In this document: in pieces, positions 28,493 to 37,995 of the stretch
Numbering within the stretch: the stretch's first letter is position 1
Layout of the letters: every line of letters begins with the position of its first letter
DNA from: Phormidesmis priestleyi Ana
Lineage (GTDB): Bacteria; Cyanobacteriota; Cyanobacteriia; Phormidesmidales; Phormidesmidaceae
Direction of reading: 5' to 3'
NCBI GenBank assembly: GCA_001314865.1
Contig: LJZR01000003.1
Coordinates: forward strand, 225,496 to 289,495
DNA: 64,000 nt
Notes under the pieces: model-generated
What the model saw: the letters and a program-made list of their open reading frames with translations, nothing else
Database searches by the model: none
What the model was told of the DNA's origin: nothing
Program-made: the position numbers and the translations under genes

Positions 28493-30136
28493 CTAGTTTA
28501 CGGCAACCGGGGTCTCAACAGTGGATGCTTCTACCTGTGTAGCAATCGCTACGGTTGGGTCAAGGTCGACCCGTTCGAGCTTTTTTAGATCTTCGACATC
28601 CCGACCCACCAAGTTAATGCGGAGTTTCAGTTCTTTAATAGGTTTGATGGATCTGATTGTGCAATAGCCCAGCGCGACCGCTGCCTGCAAGCTAATCATC
28701 TCGGCAGGTGTTTCGCTGCTAATCATCTGGCCAAAGAACATCATCAGGAAAAAGAGAAGACAGCTAAAGTTCAGCGGAAACCGCCAGCGATCGCCGCCGC
28801 ATCTGTAAATGGCATAGTGTAGCCAACGGCTGATGCACAGCGACAACAGCAGGATTGTGCCTACTGGGTTTATGCCTACTAACAAAGTAAAGCCAAATAG
28901 CTTTTGCACTTGTAAGAAGGGATAAATCCAAATGCGTGCTTCTGTGTTGAACTGGTTATAAATCCAAAAGGCCAACCGTACCGCTACCAAAAAGGCCAGC
29001 CAAAGAGCCATGTCATACATCAGCAACTGAGGGGCTCGCTGAGAAACCTGGGTGAAGGCCACACTCAGAGGCACAGGCAACTTAGCAACTTCTATCATCA
29101 GCAGAGCCGGTAGGGCGATCGCCATTGCCCAATACCAGGGGCTCGGTGAACTTAGGTTCAGCCGTTTTTTATAACGCAGGTAGTTTTCTGAAAGAATTGG
29201 CTTTTTCTCGTACTTTTCCCCAATGAGATCATTTTCCTGGTAGCCAATTTCGTATATGCACCAGTAGCTAACAACCAGAGCCATCAGACAGGCAGCGTTA
29301 ACTAACGGATGCGGACTCAAAAAACTGAGCGCAATGGCTAAAAACGCCCAGTGACCCATCACAACTCGCTTCATAAAGTGAGATTTATTCGGGTTTTTAA
29401 CCTTCTCAGAATAAAAGAGCGGTATGTACACATCTGACATTGCAGGGACATACTCGGCTTCGGGCCAGACAACTAAGCAAGGCGTTTCTACAGCAGCGAG
29501 CAGCGGTGCATCGTGAACGGCATCGGTAATGGCGATCGCGCTCGAAACAGCCTCTTCACCAAGCGCAGCTTGTACTAGGGAGCATTTGCCCTGAGCACGA
29601 TCTTGAGCCCCTTGCCAAAATCGACATGCCACCAGGTTTTGACGCGCCCGAGCACTTAAATTGACCGGTAGGTACCTGAGCAAAGGCTTTACAATCAGGT
29701 CAAACCCCAAGGTCGCAACTACCACTTCAGCTTGAGAATTCGCCTTAATGGCTTGAAGGAGTGCATGGTTCCAATGCGCTCTAGCCAGTTTTTTGGCACG
29801 CCACCGCCATACCAGTAGCGTCCAAGGAAACAGCAGCGTGACAGCCATCACCAAGCACCAATCTTTAGAAATGGTTTCATCGCTTAGCCTTCCGGGCAGG
29901 AGCCGCCAAGGCTTAAGCACTTTAAGCCCCGACAAACAAATCGCAGCGACTGGCTTAGGATAAGCCGAGTTAAGGTACTCCTCTGTGGAATTGCGCAAAA
30001 ACAAAGTCTCGTCAAAATCGAGAATGACTAGACTTTGGGAAGATGCGTTTTGAACAGCGCTAATGGCATCCTCTGGAGGCTGTTCTGCTAGCGGATTCGA
30101 GATGCAATGAGTCGTGACGATTTCTGATGATGACAT
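28493..30136 (-). CDS. HAD-like phosphatase domain fused to a polytopic membrane domain
   Basis: 547-aa protein. The N-terminal ~220 residues are a HAD-superfamily domain with motif I LDFDETLF (Asp40, Asp42, Thr44) and a likely motif IV ITDAVHDAPLL (Asp205, Asp209). From about residue 255 to 500 there are eight or so hydrophobic segments, a layout resembling HAD-UbiA fusions. The first cytosolic loop contains YEIGYQENDLIGEKYEKKP (about 295-313), in the position where UbiA prenyltransferases have an Asp-rich NDxxDxxxD motif; here the acidic motif is incomplete. A phosphatase acting on a lipid-linked substrate is an inference. It is monocistronic; the 3' end abuts the 14-bp repeat array. Confidence 0.85.
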   Translation of the reverse strand: MSSSEIVTTHCISNPLAEQPPEDAISAVQNASSQSLVILDFDETLFLRNSTEEYLNSAYPKPVAAICLSGLKVLKPWRLLPGRLSDETISKDWCLVMAVTLLFPWTLLVWRWRAKKLARAHWNHALLQAIKANSQAEVVVATLGFDLIVKPLLRYLPVNLSARARQNLVACRFWQGAQDRAQGKCSLVQAALGEEAVSSAIAITDAVHDAPLLAAVETPCLVVWPEAEYVPAMSDVYIPLFYSEKVKNPNKSHFMKRVVMGHWAFLAIALSFLSPHPLVNAACLMALVVSYWCIYEIGYQENDLIGEKYEKKPILSENYLRYKKRLNLSSPSPWYWAMAIALPALLMIEVAKLPVPLSVAFTQVSQRAPQLLMYDMALWLAFLVAVRLAFWIYNQFNTEARIWIYPFLQVQKLFGFTLLVGINPVGTILLLSLCISRWLHYAIYRCGGDRWRFPLNFSCLLFFLMMFFGQMISSETPAEMISLQAAVALGYCTIRSIKPIKELKLRINLVGRDVEDLKKLERVDLDPTVAIATQVEASTVETPVAVN

Positions 30137-30540
30137 GTCTATTACTAATGTCTGTTACTACTAAAACGTAATTTATGTAGAAGAATGTACGGAATAAAAG
30201 AATTCATGGAGCGCCAAAGGGTTCCAGCTAGAAGGCTCTAAATAGAGTTTTAGACAGAGTTTTACTAACCCCCAAACATAAAGGCAAACCCCGTTGAGTT
30301 ACTCTCTCAACTCAACAGTAAGCCCTATGAATAATTAACAAATCTGCTCCTAACTGCACACCTAAGTTGCACAGTTGGCATGCCTCGTTAACACCTTTAA
30401 ATAGGGTTGCTCTGGCAAGTCAAAACAGACATCTAATCAGCTGTTCTTGAATAGCATCTTGCATCCGGAAATCAGATAGGATTCCGAACTTATGTTATTC
30501 AAACTTCATAGTCCACCTGCTAACAACACTTAAAATCTAA

Positions 30541-30615
30541 GTGAAATACATCTAAGTAAAATACATCTAAGTGAAATACATCTAAGTGAAATACATCTAA
30601 CTGGAATCAGTCTAA
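30541..30615. repeat. 15-bp tandem repeat x5, unit GTGAAATACATCTAA
   Basis: Four close copies and one diverged copy (CTGGAATCAGTCTAA) at the right end. No coding frame across it. Confidence 0.92.
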
Positions 30616-30934
30616 GTGTGATAGAGCTGTTACAAAAAGATGTTGGCTAGATACAAATTTCCCTTGCGCTATTAGTAACACGCATTAATCGGAGTTTAGG
30701 GTTGCGCAAACCTGACTTTTTAACGACTTCATAAATCAGTAAAGCTATCTCTTTTCTCGGTATAACCACCTTTACACAAGCACTTTCATAAAACCTTTAA
30801 CTGTTTAAAGATAGTACTTAACCCTTATCTGAGCTATTTAGAACAAGCACTCTCCGTACATCTACGAGGCATGTTGTTGCAGTCAAAATTTACAGAAAAT
30901 GGTGTGGGTTAGCCGTGAATAGAAGCTATCTGTC

Positions 30935-31056
30935 ACGACTTGGAAGGTTAGCACTTCAAAAAGGGCTGAAACCTAGCATCCTCGTTATCAGACCCAAAAT
31001 CTCCAACGCCTGAAAGCCTTATTTGGCATTGATTTCAAAATAACCTTCCAAGTCGT
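30935..31056. repeat. 16-bp perfect inverted repeats flanking a 90-bp segment
   Basis: ACGACTTGGAAGGTTA (30935-30950) and its exact complement TAACCTTCCAAGTCGT (31041-31056) enclose 90 bp without an open frame. The size (122 bp) and perfect ends fit either a miniature inverted-repeat element or the closing stem of a structured RNA. Flanking target duplications are not evident (TCTGT on both sides only approximately). Confidence 0.75.
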
Positions 31057-31154
31057 TCTGTTGTTGAGGCGAATGTTGACACTAAAGCAATCGAAATTAT
31101 CTGGGTTGGGAGATTATATATAGCAGGTATAAAGAAAACAATATTTTTTGGATT

Positions 31155-31196
31155 TAAAAAAGCCCTTCAGATTGATTTTCTGAAGGGCTTTTTTAA
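31155..31196. terminator. Bidirectional intrinsic terminator, downstream of tRNA-fMet
   Basis: AAAAAAGCCCTTCAG and CTGAAGGGCTTTTTT pair perfectly around a 9-nt loop. The symmetrical A/T tracts allow function in both directions. On the minus strand it lies 60 bp downstream of the tRNA gene. Confidence 0.93.
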
Positions 31197-31256
31197 AATT
31201 GGAAATTTGCACAGATAGCAACTTTACGGATATGAAACTTGCTTGCGACTTTAAGG

Positions 31257-31333
<77 letters not shown>

Positions 31334-31484
31334 ATATGTTCGCCTTTATTCATCAGCGCCTAACGAGTATAGCGCACACTGAACCCAGTTGTGTGGCTAT
31401 ACCCAAAAAAGATGTCGAGAAAGAATATATGTTGGCTGCTGTTCACGATTTGACTTCGCTTTATATTTGCCTTATGTATTTGCC

Positions 31485-32438
31485 TCACACCAGTGGCAGC
31501 TCGCCAACAACGTCTAGGCGGCTGTACTTCCCTGGCATCATAAATTTGTCGGCGAGGGCTTCTGATACATCAGGCGTGATCCAGCCTAGCTGCTTGAGGA
31601 GGTAAACTGCGGTGGCATATTTTGCCTGCTTGGAGCCGTCTACAACTTTAATGGCAATGCCCATGCCATCGCCGGTTCGGCCAATGCATTGAATGCCCTG
31701 GGCGCCTGCCTTACTCACTAGTGCGCCTTCGCTAAGATACATCAGCTGAGAGTCAAAGCCGTCTGGCCCTGAGATCATCATGGGGTGGTTGGTCATTGCT
31801 CGGGTGATGCGCTCCATATCTAGGCTATCGCCTGAGGCAAGCTTGGCAAACAGGGTGGCCATTTGACTGAGCTGCATGAGGTAGGTGGGCGCACCGCAAT
31901 CGTCGTGGGCGCAAATGAATTCGTCGGCGGGCATTCCGAGGAGCTCGGCGACTTTGGTAATAATGAGTTTTTGCACAGGATGCGATCGCTGAGTGTAGCT
32001 ATCTAACGACCATCCTTTGTGCTTGCAGACTGCGAGCATTCCAGCATGCTTGCCAGAGCAGTTGTGCGCTAGCGGCGTGCTTTTGTCATGGGGAATTGGA
32101 CATTGCAAAGAAAGGGGTTCTACATCGCAGCGCCATAGAATATTGAAGGCCTGACGAATTTGGCCCAAATTGCCCTGATGGGAGCTACAGATAATGGCTA
32201 GATCTTTGTCGGTTAAGTTGAAGTGGTCAAGGGTGCCGGTGGTGGTGAGGGCTAGCGCCTGAAAAGGCTTGAGGGCCGAGCGAATAAAGGTGCCTAGCTC
32301 TGGGTCTCCGGCACTGGCAAGGATACGCCCTCGGCCGTCGCAGGCAACGGCATGAACCTGATGGATAGACTCGACGATGCCCTCTCTGAGTAGCTGCACC
32401 TCAAGCGGGGTTGAAGTGCGACGGCTCACCCTATTCAT
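31485..32438 (-). CDS. Asparaginase II family protein
   Basis: 317-aa cytosolic protein of the asparaginase II family (the Rhizobium AnsA-like type, unrelated to the E. coli enzymes), predicted to hydrolyse L-asparagine. Characteristic stretches: FIRSALKPFQALALTTTG, CSSHQGNLGQIRQ, AHNCSGKHAGMLAVCKHKG with the conserved Ser-Gly-Lys, CAHDDCGAP and GRTGDGMGIAIKV. It is the last of three leftward genes (rsfS, CGLD27, asparaginase); the spacing to CGLD27 is 77 bp. Its association with rsfS and CGLD27 recurs in cyanobacteria as far as I recall, but that point is not checked. Confidence 0.9.
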   Translation of the reverse strand: MNRVSRRTSTPLEVQLLREGIVESIHQVHAVACDGRGRILASAGDPELGTFIRSALKPFQALALTTTGTLDHFNLTDKDLAIICSSHQGNLGQIRQAFNILWRCDVEPLSLQCPIPHDKSTPLAHNCSGKHAGMLAVCKHKGWSLDSYTQRSHPVQKLIITKVAELLGMPADEFICAHDDCGAPTYLMQLSQMATLFAKLASGDSLDMERITRAMTNHPMMISGPDGFDSQLMYLSEGALVSKAGAQGIQCIGRTGDGMGIAIKVVDGSKQAKYATAVYLLKQLGWITPDVSEALADKFMMPGKYSRLDVVGELPLV

Positions 32439-32515
32439 AAGCTTTGACCTGGTGGTTTGTGACCTAGTGTGTGGATTTAGTTTTTTTTTGGGCTTTAGAA
32501 GCCTTTTGAATGAAC

Positions 32516-33031
32516 TTAGATGAACTGCCAGGTGACTAGGCTAAAAGATACGATACCTAGAATAACGGCAAACGTCTTTTGCATTCGTAGCATCAGCGGC
32601 TTTACCTGGTAGTCAGCGATGAGGCGATCACGGTTCATCACATCGTCTGGCTTTTCCCAAACCTGACCATCGTACCAGCCAGATTCTTCATAAAACACAC
32701 TGCGCTGTGAGAGGCGATCGCACACATGCCGCCAACCAATATAGAGCTGAACGAGCGCTAGCGTCGGTAATAGCAATGCGCCTAACATACCGCTAATCAT
32801 AAACTGGGGCAGCAACTTACTAGGTTCAAAGCTTACAGCAGCCATTGGGCCAACAACTAGCCAACTGACGAGCCACAAAACAACCACAGGCATCAGATAC
32901 CCAACCAAGCCACGGGCTCCCCAGCTGTAAAACCAGGACTCGCTCATGCACTCGTACTCTTCAATTGGAATTTGATCCGTAGGCACTGGACAGCGATCGC
33001 GGATGGAGCTTTTTTGAGTCTTACCGTTCAT
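32516..33031 (-). CDS. CGLD27-like membrane protein
   Basis: 171-aa protein of the CGLD27 family (conserved in the green lineage and diatoms), encoded in cyanobacteria and in plant and algal nuclei for plastid use. The diagnostic N-terminus is CPVPTDQIPIEEYECMSES. Hydrophobic segments at about residues 43-62, 73-97 and 150-170 predict an integral membrane protein, probably in the thylakoid or cytoplasmic membrane. The middle loop GWYDGQVWEKPDD is also typical. In algae the gene has been connected with iron nutrition; the role in cyanobacteria is not established. It lies between rsfS and the asparaginase gene. Confidence 0.9.
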   Translation of the reverse strand: MNGKTQKSSIRDRCPVPTDQIPIEEYECMSESWFYSWGARGLVGYLMPVVVLWLVSWLVVGPMAAVSFEPSKLLPQFMISGMLGALLLPTLALVQLYIGWRHVCDRLSQRSVFYEESGWYDGQVWEKPDDVMNRDRLIADYQVKPLMLRMQKTFAVILGIVSFSLVTWQFI

Positions 33032-33178
33032 TGGCAGAAGAGGGTTTGAAGGAAGCCGTTGGTCAATTACCGAACAATCATGCTGTATTGCTATGTGAGC
33101 TATTTTAACGAAGAGCCAGATAGCGTGCTACGAATAGCATGCTCAAGCCTTTAGTATTTGGTTGGCTTTAGCACCTAA

Positions 33179-33736
33179 TTAGCTAACAAACCTACCCCCT
33201 GAAAAATCGGGCGCGACTGAAGGCGTAAAGGCAATGCGCTCGGCATGTCCCCAAAAAGCCTCTAAGTCGTAAAACTCGCGATCATCGGGCATAAAAATAT
33301 GAACAATGACATCGCCATAGTCTTGGAGTACCCAGCGGCCTTCGCTCATGCCTTCGACTCTGATCGGTAGCTGGCCGAGCTGGTCTTGGATCGTGCCTTC
33401 TATTGAGTTCGCAATGGCTCGTACCTGAACCTTGGAAAAACCTGTAGCAATAACGAAGTAGTCAGCTAGGTAGGAAATATCTCCCGTTTGCAGAATGGTA
33501 ATATTGCCTGCTTTGCGGTCATCGGCCGCCTCGGCGATCGCCAGCGCGAGTGCCTTAGCTTTTTCATCTATGGGACGTCGAGCCTCGTCATCAATCACAG
33601 GTCGTAGGGACTGCTCCGACATCTGCTCCGACATCGAATCAATATCAGAATCGGCCCTATCCGGCGCTAAGCCCATAGTTTTGTCGGTTGCTTCGTCTGC
33701 CATTACGTCAGCCATTGCTTTGGGATAATCACTCAA
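33179..33736 (-). CDS. rsfS: Ribosome silencing factor RsfS
   Basis: Binds ribosomal protein L14 and blocks joining of the 30S and 50S subunits during slow growth. The domain occupies about residues 65-175: [61 protein letters not shown] and [16 protein letters not shown]. The N-terminal ~60 residues are acidic and non-conserved with a MSEQMSEQ duplication. The start is TTG at 33736, supported by AAGGAA about 9 nt upstream; an ATG at 33715 is possible. First gene of the leftward trio with CGLD27 and asparaginase. Confidence 0.95.
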   Translation of the reverse strand: MSDYPKAMADVMADEATDKTMGLAPDRADSDIDSMSEQMSEQSLRPVIDDEARRPIDEKAKALALAIAEAADDRKAGNITILQTGDISYLADYFVIATGFSKVQVRAIANSIEGTIQDQLGQLPIRVEGMSEGRWVLQDYGDVIVHIFMPDDREFYDLEAFWGHAERIAFTPSVAPDFSGGRFVS

Positions 33737-33880
33737 AAGCTCAGTTCCTTAAAGGGTTGTGTGTTGAATATGGGTTGAACGGTCAGCAGTGCGACTAGCG
33801 GTGCCACTAGAAGCGTGCAAACTGCTCTTTTCTCATTCTACTGAAAAGCCTATGGTTTATAACGAGTCGCTTTATTAGGC

Positions 33881-33908
33881 TTGACACAACTCATCACAGC
33901 TGTAATAT
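33881..33908 (+). promoter_or_regulatory. Consensus-like sigma-70 promoter
   Basis: TTGACA at 33881-33886 and TAATAT at 33903-33908 with a 16-bp spacer. It should start transcription near 33915, about 90 bp before the small coiled-coil membrane protein. Confidence 0.6.
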
Positions 33909-34003
33909 TTCCTCATACTTTCTCGACCAGCATCAAGCAGCGATGCCCGAACATAAGGCATAATCTCTGTAGTGTAATTGCCCATAGACGGAGCCAGTGA
34001 GCC

Positions 34004-34354
34004 TTGAGTTTTAGCGCCCTCTTTTCTATTCCTTTCGCCGTTTTAGTTGGATTGGTTATTGGCCTATTGGGCGCGCTAGTCGTTTACTGGTTGATGAAGC
34101 AGCGAATTAATCGGCTCGTTAGCGCCCTGCAAAATAACCAACGCAGACTACAGCAGCTAGAAAATGAGCATGAAATTAGGTTGCGTGCTGCGACCGATCA
34201 GCTTCAGGCCGACTATGAGCGACAGCTCGCCGAAAAAATAGAATACTATCAGGACGATCAAATGCTGCAAACAGAGCTGATGGCCCTAGAGTTTGAAACT
34301 CGGCTGAAAGTATTAGAGGACGCACATAGCCGAGAACTCGCAATGCAGTCCTAA
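34004..34354 (+). CDS. Small membrane-anchored coiled-coil protein
   Basis: 116-aa protein: one N-terminal membrane helix (about residues 6-27, IPFAVLVGLVIGLLGALVVYW) followed by a continuous charged coiled coil (INRLVSALQNNQRRLQQLENEHEIRLR and beyond). The layout resembles YhcB/ZapG-like or DUF948-like membrane coiled-coil proteins, but no specific family was recognised. The start is TTG at 34004, with GGAG upstream and a well-formed promoter at 33881. The protein ends just before an A-rich repeat (34350-34389). Confidence 0.75.
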   Translation: MSFSALFSIPFAVLVGLVIGLLGALVVYWLMKQRINRLVSALQNNQRRLQQLENEHEIRLRAATDQLQADYERQLAEKIEYYQDDQMLQTELMALEFETRLKVLEDAHSRELAMQS

Positions 34355-34438
34355 AATACAATCCCAAAATGCAATCCCAAAATGCAATCGTAAGCAGCTT
34401 ATTTCGACACACATTTCAACACACATCTCAACACACAG
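34350..34438. repeat. 13-bp repeats (CCAAAATGCAATC) and ACACACAT-type repeats
   Basis: Three ~13-bp units run through the stop region of the coiled-coil gene (34350-34389), followed by a second short array around CAACACACATCT (34410-34438). Confidence 0.8.
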
Positions 34439-34583
34439 ATCTGCTGCTTCAGCACGACAAAGGGAAAAGCCCCCAAAGTACACAACCGGTATTTTGGTAT
34501 CAACGGCACCCAAAAGCGGTCAGACTTGTATGCTGGATTCTGTAGACTGAATTTTTTTGGATATTTATCAAGGACTGCGCCCT

Positions 34584-35003
34584 ATGACCCGTGCAATTAT
34601 GGAAACAAGTAAAGGAACGATTAACCTTGACTTGTTCGATCAAGATGCGCCTAAAACCGTAGAAAACTTCGTCAAGCTCTCTAAAGATGGCTTTTATGAC
34701 GACCTCAGTTTTCACCGTGTCATTCCCAATTTTATGGTTCAAGGCGGTTGCCCCCTCGGAACAGGGACTGGTGGCCCTGGCTACAAAATTAAATGTGAGA
34801 TTAACGACAACGCGCATGAGGCAGGCAGCCTTTCAATGGCTCATGCGGGTAAAGACACTGGCGGCAGTCAGTTCTTCATTTGTCATGAAGCCCAGCCTCA
34901 TTTGGATGGCATCCATACCGTGTTTGGAAAAACTGAAGATATGGATGTTGTGAATCAAATTGCCAAAGGCGACAAAATTGTCTCGGTTAAAATCGAAGAC
35001 TAA
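34584..35003 (+). CDS. Cyclophilin-type peptidyl-prolyl cis-trans isomerase
   Basis: 139-aa cytosolic cyclophilin, similar in length to E. coli PpiB. Core features: [39 protein letters not shown] (active-site Arg in the FHR motif), [15 protein letters not shown] and [13 protein letters not shown] at 34584 with AAGGA about 10 nt upstream is preferred over an in-frame TTG at 34557. A hairpin terminator pair follows before the sdh operon. It appears to be transcribed alone. Confidence 0.95.
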   Translation: MTRAIMETSKGTINLDLFDQDAPKTVENFVKLSKDGFYDDLSFHRVIPNFMVQGGCPLGTGTGGPGYKIKCEINDNAHEAGSLSMAHAGKDTGGSQFFICHEAQPHLDGIHTVFGKTEDMDVVNQIAKGDKIVSVKIED

Positions 35004-35041
35004 TTTTTTTAATAAAGCTTCTTTTAACGAAGCTTAGATCA

Positions 35042-35083
35042 AAAAGGCTCAAGGTGCGGATGATGCCGCCTTGGGCCTTTTCG
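35042..35083 (+). terminator. Intrinsic terminator after the cyclophilin gene
   Basis: AAAAAGGCTCAAGGTGCGG pairs imperfectly with CCGCCTTGGGCCTTTT and is followed by T-rich sequence. A smaller hairpin (AAGCTTC/GAAGCTT) precedes it at 35019-35038. Confidence 0.75.
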
Positions 35084-35170
35084 TTTTAAAGTATTGATGT
35101 AGCGAGACATTCCAGCAGCTGCAATTTTAGTTTCCCTACGCTCTCATTTGGTTTTGTTTGGTCTTGGTTG

Positions 35171-35929
35171 ATGATCTCTACTCAATCTTCAGAAGCTGAT
35201 GCTTTAGGCACTGCGAGCTTCACGCCCCTCTCTAGTAATAAGTCGCCTGAGTTGCCTGAGTTGCCTGAGTTGCCTGAGTCGTCTGAGTGGTTCTCTACGA
35301 TTGGGAAAAAGCTCCTGACAGGGATAACCGGTTTGGGGTTGGTGATTTTTGTAGTGGTTCACTTGTTGGGTAATTTGACGCTTTTTTTCAGCGCGAGTGC
35401 CTATAACCGTTTGGCCCATATCATAGAGCGCTTAGGTGTATTGACTTACTTAGTAGAAGGCGGGCTGTTGGCGATCGCACTCGTTCATATCGCCGTGGGT
35501 ATTAACATCCATATGAATAAGCAAACGGCTCGCCCGGTGAAATATGCCCAGTATGTTTCGGCAGGTCAGCCGAGTCGCCAAAGCTTGAGTTCTCGCACCA
35601 TGATTGTATCGGGGCTGGTGCTAGGGGGCTTTTTAGTCATGCATTTGGCGACTTTTAAATTTGGCACTTACTATACGCTGCCCGATGGATCAGGGAGAGA
35701 CCTGTCGCGTTTGGTATTTGAAACATTTCATCGACCTGGATATACGGCTGGCTATGTCGTTGTTTTAAGCCTATTGGGTCTGCATTTGCGCCATGGTATT
35801 TGGAGTGCGCTTCAGTCTTTGGGAATTGCAACTCGGCCTGGGCTGTATGCGGCCAGTGCGGTGCTAGGGAGTGCGATCGCCCTGGGATTCATTGGCTTGC
35901 CGATCTCTATTTACTTTGGCCTGATTTAA
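35171..35929 (+). CDS. sdhC: Succinate dehydrogenase cytochrome b subunit (SdhC)
   Basis: 252-aa membrane anchor of succinate dehydrogenase, type-B arrangement: one five-helix subunit that holds two haems, so no sdhD is needed. Typical sequence: SSEWFSTIGKKLLTGITGLGL, VVHLLGNLTLFF with a haem-ligand-type His, IALVHIAVGINIHM, LVMHLATFKFGTYY, FHRPGYTAGYVVVLSLLGLHLRHGIWSAL. The N-terminal 40 residues carry an acidic Leu-Pro-Glu repeat (ELPELPELPES) from 9-bp DNA repeats and are dispensable-looking. ATG at 35171 is preferred over TTG at 35168. First gene of sdhCAB. Confidence 0.93.
   Translation: MISTQSSEADALGTASFTPLSSNKSPELPELPELPESSEWFSTIGKKLLTGITGLGLVIFVVVHLLGNLTLFFSASAYNRLAHIIERLGVLTYLVEGGLLAIALVHIAVGINIHMNKQTARPVKYAQYVSAGQPSRQSLSSRTMIVSGLVLGGFLVMHLATFKFGTYYTLPDGSGRDLSRLVFETFHRPGYTAGYVVVLSLLGLHLRHGIWSALQSLGIATRPGLYAASAVLGSAIALGFIGLPISIYFGLI
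35241..35285. repeat. In-frame 9-bp tandem repeat in sdhC
   Basis: Four units of GCCTGAGTT-type sequence encode P-E-L repeats in the N-terminal tail. Confidence 0.9.
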
Positions 35930-35979
35930 TTGGCCCCATTTGACTGGCCTCATTACAATGGGCCTGATTTGAACCTGCT

Positions 35980-37893
35980 ATGACCTTAAATGCCCGCATT
36001 CCCGAAGGCCCATTGCCTCACAAGTGGGGAAACTTTAAAGACCACTGCCAGCTGGTAAACCCCAGCAACAAACCGAAGCACACCATTTTGGTGGTAGGGA
36101 CGGGGCTTGCGGGTGCATCGGCAGCCGCAACGCTGGCCGAACAAGGCTACCGGGTCAAAAGCTTTTGCATTCAAGACTCGCCGCGACGGGCACATAGCAT
36201 AGCGGCTCAGGGCGGCATTAACGCAGCTAAAAACTATCCTAATGATGGCGATAGCGTGTGGCGGCTATTTTACGACACGATTAAGGGCGGCGACTATCGG
36301 TCGCGTGAGGCCAATGTTTACCGACTCGCACAAATTAGCAATCAAATTATTGATCAGTGCGTGGCGCAAGGGGTGCCTTTTGCGCGTGAATACAGCGGTT
36401 TATTAGCAAACCGTTCGTTTGGCGGCGCCCAGGTTTCACGGACATTTTACGCTAAGGGACAAACCGGACAGCAGCTGCTGCTAGGGGCCTATGGGGCGAT
36501 GATGCGGCAGGTGGCAGCAAGACAAATCGAGCTGTTTCCCCGTCGTGAAATGCTGGACTTGGTGGTTATTAATGGGCAGGCCAGGGGCATTGTGGTGCGC
36601 AATTTGCTCACGGGCGAATTTGAGCGCTATGCGGGCGATGCAGTGGTGCTTGCAACCGGAGGATACAGCAATGTGTACTACCTTTCGACCAATGGCAAAA
36701 ACTCTAATGTGACGGCAGCGTGGCGGGCGCATAAGCGGGGCGCGCTGTTTGCCAATCCTTGCTTTACGCAAATTCATCCGACCTGCATTCCGGTGGCCAG
36801 TGAGTTTCAGTCGAAGCTGACGCTGATGAGTGAGAGCCTGCGGAATGATGGGCGGGTGTGGGTGCCGAAGCAGGCTGGCAATCAACGATTGGCCCAAGAG
36901 ATTCCAGAAGCCGATCGCGATTACTACTTAGAAACCCGCTATCCCACGTTTGGGAACTTGGTGCCTCGGGATGTGGCTTCACGAAATGCTAAGCAGGTGA
37001 TCGATGAAGGCCGGGGCGTTGGAAGTACGGGGCTAGCGGTGTATCTGGATTTTCGGGATGCGATCGCATCTCAAGGGAAGTCTGCGATTGAAGCGCGCTA
37101 CGGCAACCTATTTGAAATGTACCAGCGGATTACCGGGGAAGATCCTTACGCCGTGCCTATGCGCATTTATCCGGCGGTGCATTACACCATGGGCGGACTC
37201 TGGGTGGACTATCACCTCATGAGCACGGTGCCGGGCCTGTTTGTGCTGGGTGAGGCGAATTTTTCAGATCATGGTGCCAATCGCTTGGGTGCGAGTGCGC
37301 TGATGCAGGGGTTGGCCGATGGATATTTCATTATTCCGTACACGCTGGGCAATTATTTGGCTACGACGCCCCTGCCTGAAGTGGATACAAGTGATGAGGC
37401 ATTTGGCGAAGCCGAAGCCTCGGCGCGAACAAGGACGATGAAGCTACTGAGCATTCAGGGTGATAAGACGGTACTGGACTTTCACAGAGAGCTGGGTCAT
37501 TTGATTTGGAATGGGGTCGGGATTCATCGACATCAGCAGGGATTGAAGAAAACGATTGAAGATGTGCGATCGCTCCGGCATGAGTTTTGGCAAAATTTGC
37601 GCGTACCGGGTGAGGCCACAACGTTGAATAAAAACCTGGAATTCGCAGGCCGAGTGGCTGACTTTATGGAGCTAGGCGAAGTAATGGCCCGCGATGCCTT
37701 GGCGCGGGAAGAGTCCTGTGGCTGTCATTTTCGAGAAGAGTTTCAGACCGCTAGCGGAGAAGCACAGCGCCGAGATGAGCCGTTTGCGATCGCAGCCGCT
37801 TGGAAATATCAAGGAGACGAGCAGCCACCTGAGCTAGAACATGAAACCCTGGTATTTGAGAATGTAGAGCTGACGCAGCGGTCTTATCGGTAA
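35980..37893 (+). CDS. sdhA: Succinate dehydrogenase/fumarate reductase flavoprotein subunit
   Basis: 637-aa catalytic subunit oxidising succinate to fumarate with covalent FAD. FAD-binding [19 protein letters not shown] is at about residues 39-57; [21 protein letters not shown] contains the His that carries FAD; substrate-site regions [11 protein letters not shown] and [18 protein letters not shown] are intact, as is [26 protein letters not shown]. It follows sdhC by 50 bp and precedes sdhB by about 100 bp, forming a compact operon. Type-B (Bacillus/Bacteroidetes-like) in character. Confidence 0.96.
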   Translation: MTLNARIPEGPLPHKWGNFKDHCQLVNPSNKPKHTILVVGTGLAGASAAATLAEQGYRVKSFCIQDSPRRAHSIAAQGGINAAKNYPNDGDSVWRLFYDTIKGGDYRSREANVYRLAQISNQIIDQCVAQGVPFAREYSGLLANRSFGGAQVSRTFYAKGQTGQQLLLGAYGAMMRQVAARQIELFPRREMLDLVVINGQARGIVVRNLLTGEFERYAGDAVVLATGGYSNVYYLSTNGKNSNVTAAWRAHKRGALFANPCFTQIHPTCIPVASEFQSKLTLMSESLRNDGRVWVPKQAGNQRLAQEIPEADRDYYLETRYPTFGNLVPRDVASRNAKQVIDEGRGVGSTGLAVYLDFRDAIASQGKSAIEARYGNLFEMYQRITGEDPYAVPMRIYPAVHYTMGGLWVDYHLMSTVPGLFVLGEANFSDHGANRLGASALMQGLADGYFIIPYTLGNYLATTPLPEVDTSDEAFGEAEASARTRTMKLLSIQGDKTVLDFHRELGHLIWNGVGIHRHQQGLKKTIEDVRSLRHEFWQNLRVPGEATTLNKNLEFAGRVADFMELGEVMARDALAREESCGCHFREEFQTASGEAQRRDEPFAIAAAWKYQGDEQPPELEHETLVFENVELTQRSYR

Positions 37894-37902
37894 CAGAACC
37901 GG

Positions 37903-37936
37903 CAAAAGAGTCAGCAAAAGAGCCAGCAAAAGATTT
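37903..37936. repeat. 12-bp repeats between sdhA and sdhB
   Basis: Three units of the type AGCAAAAGAGTC lie in the 102-bp sdhA-sdhB spacer. Confidence 0.8.
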
Positions 37937-37995
37937 AACTAAAAATCAGTTAAAAATTTAACGAAAGGTCAGCAAGGGCAGGCACTAAGGACAAA

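Larger units (their letters stand above)
30137..31256. other. 1.1-kb gene-free region
   Basis: The longest stretch without a protein gene. It contains the 15-bp repeat array at 30541-30615, an inverted-repeat element at 30935-31056 and a terminator at 31155-31196. It is A+T-rich with no open frame of note on either strand. The interval 30616-30934 showed nothing recognisable. An unannotated non-coding RNA here is possible but unsupported beyond the inverted repeat. Confidence 0.5.
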
